Of a stretch of 64,000 nt of DNA, positions 17,980 to 24,716 are shown one piece after another (position 1 is the stretch's first letter; each line of letters opens with the position of its first letter). The translations under genes and the position numbers were made by a program. The notes beneath the pieces are model-generated. The model was not told the DNA's origin and did no database searches. It saw only the letters and a list, made by a program, of their open reading frames with translations. The DNA is taken from assembly GCA_963762395.1 (NCBI GenBank), contig CAVXKL010000001.1, forward strand, positions 124,001-188,000, in the 5' to 3' direction. Source of the stretch: JAJZKE01 sp963762395 (GTDB taxonomy: Bacteria > Patescibacteriota > Saccharimonadia > Saccharimonadales > UBA4665).

Positions 17980-17986
17980 AACTCAT

Positions 17987-18823
17987 ATGAGTGAAGTGTT
18001 AGCATATAATCGAGATAATTTTCCTTTTGCCGGTGTTTTTGAAGATCTAACCGAAAAGGCAAATAGATATTCACAGACACCTCTGGAAGCTTATCTATGG
18101 TATCAAAAGGTGCGTCAGTTCCGAGGATTAAGACCGGGCCCGGACTACTGCAGCTCATCCATAACAAGTGGCGGGCATGCCCGATGCCCGGATATTGATT
18201 CACTAGCAGTCATTAAAAAAAATACCGACACTGCCCAAAGTTATATGTCCGAGTTAGCAATGGCTGCGGTTATTCATGCAAAGCATGTTATTCTGCCAGC
18301 TGATCTAGGGTATATTCCTCACTGGAGGCAGTCAGACTATATCACCATGTGGCTGGCAACTATCGGTGGCATAGATCTTGGTTTGGGGACTACAAATAAT
18401 AACGCGACACGGTTCGAGATGGCCCTGGACCGACAACTTGACATCGAAGAAGTAGATCTCGAACTAATGAATAATTCATCGATGACCGGTTTTGAACGGG
18501 CAATCCAATATTTTAAGTTTGCCGGAGCCTTCACGACTGCTACAGCCACCCTTGATCGGGAACCTCACAGCGTCCACAGAATTATTAATCTAGTTGATAC
18601 CGAATTGTCCCTAGGCTCCCGTACGGAACGAGTCTTTGCCCATACCAAGGGTATACCAGTATATGCTGTCGAAGTTGCTGGTCCAGGGCCACTAGCCTAC
18701 GATGCTATTGTTAATCCTGTCTTACGCCAAGATCTGGAACTGATCGTTAAATATGGTGCAGCCTCAGTTGAACTGCTGCCAGATAATAAATTTGTATTAA
18801 GAGAACTGTCTGACATTGACTAA
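17987..18823 (+). CDS. Conserved hypothetical protein, 278 aa
   Basis: I do not recognise a named family. An open frame runs back to 17789, but those extra residues lie antisense to the opposite gene, and the ATG at 17987 has a promoter-like element in front. The core has SITSGGHARCPDID, KNTDTAQSYMSEL, then VILPADLGYIPHWRQSDY and TMWLATIGGIDL, a layout suggesting a Rossmann-like or nucleotide-handling alpha/beta protein. GSRTERVFAHTKGIPVYAVE comes near the end. The strong small-residue turns suggest an enzyme, but no reaction can be named. It sits 24 nt upstream of the MazG-like gene. Confidence 0.6.
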   Translation: MSEVLAYNRDNFPFAGVFEDLTEKANRYSQTPLEAYLWYQKVRQFRGLRPGPDYCSSSITSGGHARCPDIDSLAVIKKNTDTAQSYMSELAMAAVIHAKHVILPADLGYIPHWRQSDYITMWLATIGGIDLGLGTTNNNATRFEMALDRQLDIEEVDLELMNNSSMTGFERAIQYFKFAGAFTTATATLDREPHSVHRIINLVDTELSLGSRTERVFAHTKGIPVYAVEVAGPGPLAYDAIVNPVLRQDLELIVKYGAASVELLPDNKFVLRELSDID

Positions 18824-18835
18824 ATTTAATACTGC

Positions 18836-18841
18836 TACAAT
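18836..18841 (+). promoter_or_regulatory. -10 box of the MazG-like gene
   Basis: TACAAT at 18836-18841 lies 6 nt before the ATG at 18848, with no ribosome binding site, suggesting leaderless transcription. Confidence 0.45.
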
Positions 18842-18847
18842 ACAAGC

Positions 18848-19162
18848 ATGAATATACCAAAAGATGATTCACTGAAAAAACTTCAAACATACATCTGGCA
18901 GATGAATATTGAACGAAAATTTAATACTAAAGATGCCAGTAAAAAACTTGTCATGCTAATGGAGGAGGTCGGTGAATTAGCCAAAGCCGTACGAAAATCC
19001 GTTGGTCTGAAGTTTACCAATACTACAAAAGTAACCGAACTTAAGGAAGAATTAGCTGACGTACAAATAGTACTGCTTGGTCTTGCCAGTATGTTGGATA
19101 TTAATATGTTTGACGCAGTAGTTGAGAAAGAGAAGAAAAATAGAAAACGAATCTGGCAATAA
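18848..19162 (+). CDS. MazG-like nucleotide pyrophosphohydrolase
   Basis: This 104-residue protein is a single-domain MazG/all-alpha NTP pyrophosphohydrolase. The metal-binding signature is present: MEEVGELAKAVRK (about 39-51) and KEELADVQIVLLGLA (about 64-78), giving the ExxE...ExxD pattern. Such enzymes clear non-canonical or excess (d)NTPs to the monophosphate. A single domain means it is not the larger tandem MazG. It is probably transcribed alone from a leaderless promoter. Confidence 0.85.
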   Translation: MNIPKDDSLKKLQTYIWQMNIERKFNTKDASKKLVMLMEEVGELAKAVRKSVGLKFTNTTKVTELKEELADVQIVLLGLASMLDINMFDAVVEKEKKNRKRIWQ

Positions 19163-19231
19163 TTTATTGTCTAGTACCATCAATAAAGAAATACTAAATA
19201 TAGTTTAACTAAGCATTTTTTGCTAAGAATC

Positions 19232-19312
19232 ACAGATAACATAATGTCTGCGCTGAACCTTCATAACAAATATATTTAAAACCTTACCGATGTCTTTGTT
19301 ATCTGTTATTAT
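19232..19312 (+). promoter_or_regulatory. Inverted repeat and extended -10 promoter before the CofE-like gene
   Basis: ACAGATAACA (19232-19241) and TGTTATCTGT (19297-19306) form a perfect 10-bp inverted repeat 55 nt apart. The right arm runs into an extended -10 element, TGT followed by TATTAT (19307-19312). Transcription would begin near the ATG at 19319. The arrangement fits an operator pair, but no regulator is known. Confidence 0.4.
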
Positions 19313-19318
19313 ATGCAA

Positions 19319-20092
19319 ATGGTAATAAAAGATACCTTCGCGGCTAATGACAGTAAAAACCTGGACATTAAAGTTAGTGGCCAAACATATCGCCGCTACC
19401 CTATCCAAACCAAATCCATAATGTCATCAGACAAACTAACTCCTATAGTGACGAACCATCTTAAAATATTCTTAACTAAACTTCAGCAAAATAACGAACA
19501 TGCTAAGTATCTCGATAAAGACTGGACGCTATATATAAGCGAGAAAATAGTAGCTATTACCCAAGGTCGATCCTTCTTAATTAAAGACATTAAGCCATCA
19601 TTCTCAGCCCGCCTATTCAGTAGATTTGTTGTTAAAACTCCTTATGGCATCGGTCTTGCTAGCCCATATACTATGCAGCTAGCAATTAAAGAAGTTGGTT
19701 TAGTTAGAATTGTTTTAGCTTCAGCTGCCTCTGTTATTGGTAAAGTCTTAGGTAAAAAAGGCTGGTTTTATATTGTTGCCGGCAGTGACGTTAGGGCTAT
19801 TGATGGCCCGACAGACTATTCGGTCTATCCCAGTAATGTTTCAGCTAAGCTGGCTCCGAAGGACCCAGACTTAGTAGCTAAGCTGCTTAGCCAGTCCATT
19901 AAAAAAGAAATACCAGACATACTTACCAAGAACTTTAAGGGTGTAGTGGTTATAGATGCTAATGATTTAGGTTGTAATGTCCTAGGGCATGACACTAATC
20001 AATCTAATAAAATTCTTGAAGAGATTTTTTCAGATAATCCTCTCGGCCAGGGACATGAGCATACACCGTTATGCGTGGTATTTAAATGTTAA
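19319..20092 (+). CDS. F420-0:gamma-glutamyl ligase-like protein
   Basis: This protein (about 257 residues) resembles the CofE family, which adds glutamate to coenzyme F420-0. Supporting segments are the YPIQTKSIMSSDKL start, LYISEKIVAITQGRS (about 75-89), the glycine-rich VIGKVLGKKGWFY, AGSDVRAIDGPTDYSVYPSN (about 160-179) and VVVIDANDLGCNVLG near 219-233. A methionine two codons earlier (19313) is possible, but the -10 box ends at 19312, so 19319 is the likely start. No other F420 genes are in the window, so the substrate may be something else. Confidence 0.65.
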   Translation: MVIKDTFAANDSKNLDIKVSGQTYRRYPIQTKSIMSSDKLTPIVTNHLKIFLTKLQQNNEHAKYLDKDWTLYISEKIVAITQGRSFLIKDIKPSFSARLFSRFVVKTPYGIGLASPYTMQLAIKEVGLVRIVLASAASVIGKVLGKKGWFYIVAGSDVRAIDGPTDYSVYPSNVSAKLAPKDPDLVAKLLSQSIKKEIPDILTKNFKGVVVIDANDLGCNVLGHDTNQSNKILEEIFSDNPLGQGHEHTPLCVVFKC

Positions 20093-20128
20093 ATACGACG
20101 TTATTAACTAATATTTGTAAATTGTGTC

Positions 20129-20281
20129 ATGACTAAATCTAACAAGATAACAGATAATCACGAGAAGCATAGATTATTAGCTGAAACTGCCATATTAGGT
20201 CTAGCCTTATTTGCTGGCATCGTCTTAGTTAGCCACGCATTCGGTAATTCTTATTCTGAGAATATGCTAAAAGCTAGATAA
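20129..20281 (+). CDS. Small single-pass membrane protein, 50 aa
   Basis: A short open frame encodes 50 residues with a charged N-terminus (MTKSNKITDNHEKHR), one hydrophobic helix (about residues 16-36, rich in Leu, Ala, Gly, Ile) and a short polar tail. TAAATT at 20118-20123 lies 5 nt before the ATG. It overlaps the 3' end of the convergent methyltransferase gene by 15 nt. The clean hydrophobic profile argues for a real gene, but its size leaves doubt, and no function is known. Confidence 0.45.
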   Translation: MTKSNKITDNHEKHRLLAETAILGLALFAGIVLVSHAFGNSYSENMLKAR

Positions 20282-20788
20282 CCGAAGGTAAAACAGTGCC
20301 ATTGCCGCCGCTTGAACAACGTTATATGATTCTTTTCGGCCAAACATGGGTATTTCTATGATCTGATCACAGAGCCCTAAAACATCCTTATCTAAACCAG
20401 TTATCTCATTGCCAACAATTAAAGCTACTTTGCCTTTGTAATCTAAATCTGTAATAACATGGCCTTTCTTGTCCTGCTCTAGGGCTATGACTTTAAAACC
20501 CTGTTCTTTAAATTCGGTAATAACACTAAATATATCTTCGGCATGCTGCCACTTAAGACTATTCTCGGCTCCAAGGGCTGTCTTATTTATCTGTTTTTCA
20601 ATTTTATCCGCCATATATGGCAAACGGCTGTCGTTTCTTTCTTTCGGATAAGGTGTATAACCAGATAAGATTAACTCATTAACTCCTAGTCCTTCAGCTG
20701 TTCTAAACAGTGATCCAACGTTATGCGTACTCCTTACGTTATGAGCAATTAGAATTAATTGTCTTAGATTATTTATACTTCTAGGCAT
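20267..20788 (-). CDS. SpoU/TrmH-family RNA 2'-O-methyltransferase
   Basis: This 173-residue SPOUT enzyme should methylate a ribose 2'-OH in tRNA or rRNA using S-adenosylmethionine bound in a trefoil knot. All three family motifs are present: motif 1 NVRSTHNVGSLFRTAEGLG (about 15-33), motif 2 ALIVGNEITGLDKDVL (about 122-137), and motif 3 IPMFGRKESYNVVQAAAMAL (about 146-165). A methionine two codons upstream (20794) is possible, but the promoter geometry favours 20788. Its RNA target cannot be named. Confidence 0.85.
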   Translation of the reverse strand: MPRSINNLRQLILIAHNVRSTHNVGSLFRTAEGLGVNELILSGYTPYPKERNDSRLPYMADKIEKQINKTALGAENSLKWQHAEDIFSVITEFKEQGFKVIALEQDKKGHVITDLDYKGKVALIVGNEITGLDKDVLGLCDQIIEIPMFGRKESYNVVQAAAMALFYLRLSSF

Positions 20789-20795
20789 AAGCATT

Positions 20796-20802
20796 TATAA
20801 TA
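20796..20802. promoter_or_regulatory. Shared bidirectional -10 box for spoU-like gene and pilB
   Basis: The top strand reads TATAAT at 20796-20801, followed by 7 nt and the pilB ATG. The bottom strand reads TATTAT at 20802-20797, followed by 8 nt and the methyltransferase ATG. One seven-base AT box can thus serve as -10 in both directions for two divergent leaderless genes. Confidence 0.55.
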
Positions 20803-20808
20803 GATGTA

Positions 20809-22416
20809 ATGAGTCAAGACGCCCGCTTTGATGACGAACAAACTACCGAAAGACGAGCCAGAGTTCTCGGTCTTGACTATGTTGACACGTCTAAGATAGA
20901 AAATAAAGTCTTATATAAAGACTTGGTATCAGTTGATCAAATCAAGTCATTAAAAATAATTCCTCTACAATCAGATAAAGGTACTATCCTCTTCGGTATC
21001 ACCACAACAACTTCCCAGCAAACACTAAACTGGCTAAAAACAGCCTACTCCGATCAGCGAGTATCGGTCGCTCTAATATCTGACACCGGTTATAGGGAAT
21101 ATGTCGATCTGTATGACCCGCCACCAGAAGTCAAATATCAGGAAATCGAACTAAAAAACGCCGGCTCGGAAGATAAGATCGAGAAAATAACAGGTATTTT
21201 AAACCAGGTTAACGCCAATGATACGCTAGCTTATTTAGTTCAGCAGGCTCATCGCTTGGGAGCATCGGATATACACATTGAGTCACAGGCTCAAGCTGTC
21301 AGAATACGATTTCGGATTGATGGTGTGCTTCATCAGATAGCCAATCTTTCTTATGATAAATACCGGGTACTTTTAGCTGCTATTGCTAGTGCTGGCGATA
21401 TATCAACGTCGGCCAAGGAAGCCCAGCAGGGCCATATATCCCAAAAGGTAACTATGGCTGATGGCAGTGTCGTAGACGTTAATGTCCGTCTAGAAACCGT
21501 TCAGACAATAAACTCTATGGACGTTGTCATGCGTCTATTTAACATGGACGAAGAGATGTACAAACTAGATAATTTGGGTTTATCTGAAAGCGAACGAAAA
21601 GTTGTTGACGCTATCATTGCTAAACCCAGCGGTCTGGTTATGGTCGTCGGTCCAACCGGATCGGGTAAAACAACCACTCTTTATTCGATGTTGAAGTCTC
21701 TATCTAATGATGAAAGAAAGATAATAACAATTGAAGACCCGGTTGAATACGAATTTAAAGGTATTACTCAGATATCTATTCAGACATCAGAACAAGCTAA
21801 AGATTCGGTCTTTGCTGACCAGTTAAGAGCAGTTTTAAGACTTGATCCGGACATTATTATGGTTGGCGAGATCAGAGATACAGATACGGCTAAAGCGGCC
21901 CTTCAGGCTGCCATGACAGGTCACTTAGTTTTAAGCACTTTTCATGCCAATTCAGCTTCAGCCGCTATAACTAGACTAGCTGACATAATTAATCAAAACC
22001 CGTTATATATCTCAGCTATTAGGCTAATTATGGCTCAGCGCCTAGTCAGAAGAATTGATCCTAGTTCTAGGGAGGAGTACCAGCCTTCTGAGGCCGAAAT
22101 AAATTCTTTAAATAGACTACTCGACAATCTGCCTGAAGGCGCACCCAAGCCTGATTTATCTAACCTGAAGCTATATAAACCGATTCCAACAGAAGATAAC
22201 CCATACGCTTACAAAGGGCAGCTGGCTATTCGCGAACAGTTTATGATGTCCGACAAAATCCGCTCAATCCTAGAATCAACAGATAATATAGTCACCACTC
22301 AGGACATTGAAAAAGCGGCCATCGCCAGCGGCATGATAACCATGGCCCAGGACGCCGCTCTTAAAGTCATTGCCGGACTAACCACTCTTGAAGAGATCTT
22401 CCGTGTTATTAGTTAA
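20809..22416 (+). CDS. pilB: Type IV pilus assembly ATPase PilB/GspE
   Basis: This 535-residue ATPase powers pilus extension or secretion at the inner membrane. The N-terminal MshEN-like domain (1-110) is followed by the ATPase core: an arginine-rich ASDIHIESQAQAVRIRFRID segment, Walker A GPTGSGKT (about 281-288), Walker B DIIMVGEIRD (about 348-357) and the His box TGHLVLSTFHANSA. The tetracysteine zinc motif of classical GspE/PilB is missing: the segment after RLVRRIDPSSREEYQPSE has no cysteines. No other pil genes are adjacent. Its stop lies 7 nt before an inserted IS element. Confidence 0.95.
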   Translation: MSQDARFDDEQTTERRARVLGLDYVDTSKIENKVLYKDLVSVDQIKSLKIIPLQSDKGTILFGITTTTSQQTLNWLKTAYSDQRVSVALISDTGYREYVDLYDPPPEVKYQEIELKNAGSEDKIEKITGILNQVNANDTLAYLVQQAHRLGASDIHIESQAQAVRIRFRIDGVLHQIANLSYDKYRVLLAAIASAGDISTSAKEAQQGHISQKVTMADGSVVDVNVRLETVQTINSMDVVMRLFNMDEEMYKLDNLGLSESERKVVDAIIAKPSGLVMVVGPTGSGKTTTLYSMLKSLSNDERKIITIEDPVEYEFKGITQISIQTSEQAKDSVFADQLRAVLRLDPDIIMVGEIRDTDTAKAALQAAMTGHLVLSTFHANSASAAITRLADIINQNPLYISAIRLIMAQRLVRRIDPSSREEYQPSEAEINSLNRLLDNLPEGAPKPDLSNLKLYKPIPTEDNPYAYKGQLAIREQFMMSDKIRSILESTDNIVTTQDIEKAAIASGMITMAQDAALKVIAGLTTLEEIFRVIS

Positions 22417-22418
22417 TT

Positions 22419-22423
22419 AACTC
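22419..22423. repeat. Left copy of 5-bp target duplication AACTC
   Basis: AACTC directly precedes the left end of the IS element and is repeated directly after its right end (23564-23568), as expected for a recent transposition event. Confidence 0.75.
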
Positions 22424-23563
22424 TGTGTAAGTTCAAACACATATTAGACTCTGCCGACTAACTAAGCAGGGTCTTTTTAGGTGCAGCAAGTATATCTAGA
22501 CGCATACTGGGTGGGTTATGCTCGTAAGGCTATGAATAACTTACAAGACATAACCCAACATAAAGATTACCAAACAATTAAGTACCGGCTAAATATTATC
22601 TGTTTCTATGACGACTATGGATCCGAAGCTACTAGACGAGCTTTTAATGTCTCCAGGGCTACTGTCTTTAACTGGAAGAAACGCTTGAGCGCCGGTAACG
22701 GCCAGCTCAGTGCTCTAGCGCCATATACCAGGCGGCCTAAGGCTTACCGGACAGGCCAGGATCTAGCTTGGCATAGACAGCAGATTCTTAAACTAAGAAC
22801 TGCTCACCCTGGACTAGGCAAAGACAAGCTTAAGCCTATGCTGGATACGGCTAGCCGTTTCAACGGCCAACCTCAACTGTCGGTCTCGACTATTGGCCGT
22901 TTAGTTACCAAGCTCCAGGTTAAGGGGCAGTTACCATCTCATCGACAGTTAAGCTATATGGCTAGAACTGGGCGCTTGGTTAAGCCCCATTCACCCATAC
23001 CAAAGTTTAAGAAGCTGCGCCGGGCTGGCTTTAGACCCCAGACACCTGGTGACCTAGTCCAAGTAGACTGCGTTATTAAGGTCATTGATGGCTTAAGGCG
23101 TTACGTTATCTCCGCTATTGATTACCATAGTGAATTTGCCTTTAGCTATGGCTACAAGAGTCTAAGTTCAACCATGAGCCAGGACTTTCTAGTTAAGCTG
23201 AGGCAGGTAGCCCCATTTGATATTAAGAGAGTCCAGACGGATAACGGCAGCGAATTCTACAAACATTTCCATCGGGCTACCGAACAGTTGAACTTAATCC
23301 ACTTCTTTAACTATCCCAGAAGCCCTAAGATGAACGCTAAGATTGAACGGTTTAACCGGACAGTTCAGGAAGAGTTTGTTGACTGGCATCTAGACGACAT
23401 GGCCTTAGACTTAGACGGATTCAACCTTAAGTTGATGGATTACCTGATTTGGTACAACACCGAAAGACCCCACCATACTCTTAAACAGAAAAGCCCTATG
23501 CAATACCTGCTGGATTATCTACAATTACCTAGGCGAGAGTCTAATATGTTATGGACGGATACA
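22424..23563 (+). mobile_element. IS481-like insertion sequence, about 1140 bp
   Basis: The left end (22424) begins TGTGTAAGTTCAAAC and continues into ACATATTAGACTCT (22439-22452). The right end, read inward on the bottom strand, begins TGTATCCGTCCATA and continues into the same ACATATTAGACTCT (top strand 23536-23549). The inverted repeats are about 28-30 bp, perfect over the inner 14. AACTC flanks both ends as a direct repeat. The element carries one DDE transposase and a terminator hairpin just before it. It sits between pilB and the rplS promoter and abuts the rplS -35 box through the target duplication. Confidence 0.88.
22447..22479 (+). terminator. IS-borne intrinsic terminator ahead of the transposase
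   Basis: GACTCTGC (22447-22454) pairs with GCAGGGTC (22466-22473), with one wobble pair and an 11-nt loop, followed by TTTTT. It overlaps the inner part of the left inverted repeat and ends one base before the transposase GTG. It would stop transcripts from pilB reading into the transposase. Confidence 0.7.
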
Positions 23564-23620
23564 AACTCTTTACAGATCAGATTCGATAAGGTACAATCTC
23601 AAGACTTATGCCAAGTGTGA
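22481..23620 (+). CDS. IS481-like DDE transposase
   Basis: This 379-residue protein has an N-terminal helix-turn-helix (SEATRRAFNVSRATVFNWKK, about 49-68) and an rve/DDE integrase core. Catalytic residues are the Asp in DLVQVDCVIK, the Asp in QTDNGSEF and the Glu in MNAKIERFNRTVQEEF. NTERPHHTLKQKSPMQYLL is the typical C-terminal box. The start is GTG directly after the terminator. The reading frame has no stop inside the element: it leaves through the right inverted repeat at MLWTDT and ends 57 nt into host DNA, overlapping the rplS start by 13 nt. The last 19 residues are therefore host-derived. Confidence 0.9.
   Translation: MQQVYLDAYWVGYARKAMNNLQDITQHKDYQTIKYRLNIICFYDDYGSEATRRAFNVSRATVFNWKKRLSAGNGQLSALAPYTRRPKAYRTGQDLAWHRQQILKLRTAHPGLGKDKLKPMLDTASRFNGQPQLSVSTIGRLVTKLQVKGQLPSHRQLSYMARTGRLVKPHSPIPKFKKLRRAGFRPQTPGDLVQVDCVIKVIDGLRRYVISAIDYHSEFAFSYGYKSLSSTMSQDFLVKLRQVAPFDIKRVQTDNGSEFYKHFHRATEQLNLIHFFNYPRSPKMNAKIERFNRTVQEEFVDWHLDDMALDLDGFNLKLMDYLIWYNTERPHHTLKQKSPMQYLLDYLQLPRRESNMLWTDTNSLQIRFDKVQSQDLCQV
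23564..23568. repeat. Right copy of 5-bp target duplication AACTC
   Basis: Second copy of AACTC, directly after the right end of the IS and directly before the -35 box of rplS. Confidence 0.75.
23569..23597 (+). promoter_or_regulatory. rplS promoter
   Basis: TTTACA (23569-23574) and TACAAT (23592-23597) are 17 nt apart. The rplS ATG lies 10 nt after the -10 box, so the leader would be about 3 nt. The IS insertion left this promoter intact, with its edge only 5 nt upstream of the -35 box. Confidence 0.65.
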
Positions 23621-24117
23621 TAGAAGAAATTAATGCCCAGTACAAGAAAAGCTCCGTAACTCAAGTTAGAAGCGGGGATAATGTTCGCGTGCATCAGAAA
23701 ATTAGGGAAGGCAATAAAGAGAGAATTCAGATCTTCCAGGGACTAGTCATTAAGACTTCTAAATCAGGCGGCCACTTGTCTCGAATTACAGTTAGAAGAG
23801 TGTCCAGTGGAGTTGGTGTTGAGAAAAGCTTTCTTCTTCACAGTCCGCTAGTAGTTAAGGTCGAAGTAACTAAAAGAAGCAAGGTTAGACGAAATTACCT
23901 AAGCTATATGAGAAACAGAACTGGTAAGTCCGCTCGCCTAGCTAATATTGGTTTTAATAAAAATATTGTTAATACTGCTGAGGTCGAAGTTAAACCTGAA
24001 GCCAAGGAATCACCAGCCGAAACCAATAAAGACGTTAAAACTAAGCCAGAAACTGAAGAAGCTGAAGTTGAAAAAACCGCCAAAGAAGAAGTTCTAAACC
24101 AAGAACAATCCAGCTAA
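23608..24117 (+). CDS. rplS: 50S ribosomal protein L19
   Basis: L19 sits at the interface of the ribosomal subunits. The core (1-115) shows VRSGDNVRVHQKIREGNKER, QIFQGLVI, ITVRRVSSGVGVEKSFLLHSP and the C-terminal RSKVRRNYLSYMRNRTGKSAR. Residues from about 120 to 169 form a Glu/Lys-rich, low-complexity tail that ordinary L19 proteins (about 115 residues) lack. The ATG lies close behind a good promoter, with no ribosome binding site, and overlaps the end of the transposase frame. Confidence 0.95.
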   Translation: MPSVIEEINAQYKKSSVTQVRSGDNVRVHQKIREGNKERIQIFQGLVIKTSKSGGHLSRITVRRVSSGVGVEKSFLLHSPLVVKVEVTKRSKVRRNYLSYMRNRTGKSARLANIGFNKNIVNTAEVEVKPEAKESPAETNKDVKTKPETEEAEVEKTAKEEVLNQEQSS

Positions 24118-24138
24118 AATACAAACAGACTAAAAAGA

Positions 24139-24146
24139 TATAAAAT
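24139..24146 (+). promoter_or_regulatory. -10 region of rnhB
   Basis: TATAAAAT at 24139-24146 places a -10 box 6 to 8 nt before the rnhB ATG, with no ribosome binding site. Confidence 0.45.
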
Positions 24147-24152
24147 AAGCTT

Positions 24153-24716
24153 ATGTTAATCGGAATTGACGAAGTTGGCCGCGGTTCTCTTGCCGGTCCG
24201 CTTGTCATTGGCGCGGTTAGTCTCAAAAAAGATATACCCGGACTTAAAGACTCTAAACTGCTAACCCGAGAACAAAGAGAAAAGATATCAAAACAGATTT
24301 ACTTAAAGGCAAGTGTCGCTACATTAGGCTGGGTGTGGCCTCATGAGATAGACCAATTAGGGCTTACCAAAGCTACGTCTTTAGCCATAAAAAGAGCTCT
24401 AAATCTTGTAGAAGGTGTAGCTGATTCTATTATCCTTGACGGCAACTATAACTATTTACCGGATTATTCAAATGTTAAGACAGTCATAAATGCCGACAAA
24501 TTAGTGCCGTCAGTAAGTGCGGCCAGTATTATTGCCAAGGTGGCTAGGGATAATTACATGAGATCTATAGCCGAATACTTCCCAAACTACAGTTTTAGTC
24601 GTCATGTTGGCTATGGTACTAAAGCACATATTTTAGCTATTAACTTAAATGGTCCTTCTGCTATTCACCGACTAAGTTTTAGCCCACTTAATAAAAAACT
24701 TTTTAATACTGTCTAG
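24153..24716 (+). CDS. rnhB: Ribonuclease HII
   Basis: RNase HII removes ribonucleotides and RNA primers from DNA. The 187-residue protein begins LIGIDEVGRGSLAGPLVIGA with the catalytic Asp-Glu pair. IILDGNYNYLP (about 91-101) carries the next aspartate. VSAASIIAKVARDNYM and FSRHVGYGTKAHI complete the family pattern. The gene is convergent with the aminopeptidase and overlaps its 3' end by 45 nt. Confidence 0.95.
   Translation: MLIGIDEVGRGSLAGPLVIGAVSLKKDIPGLKDSKLLTREQREKISKQIYLKASVATLGWVWPHEIDQLGLTKATSLAIKRALNLVEGVADSIILDGNYNYLPDYSNVKTVINADKLVPSVSAASIIAKVARDNYMRSIAEYFPNYSFSRHVGYGTKAHILAINLNGPSAIHRLSFSPLNKKLFNTV

Noticed and set aside
17789..17986. Longer N-terminus of the 278-residue protein
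   Set aside because: It is antisense to the start of the opposite gene, has an unlikely composition, and the ATG at 17987 has a promoter element at the usual distance.
19206..19229. Hairpin around AAGCATTTTTTGCT
   Set aside because: Only three base pairs are firm; the T run lies in the loop.
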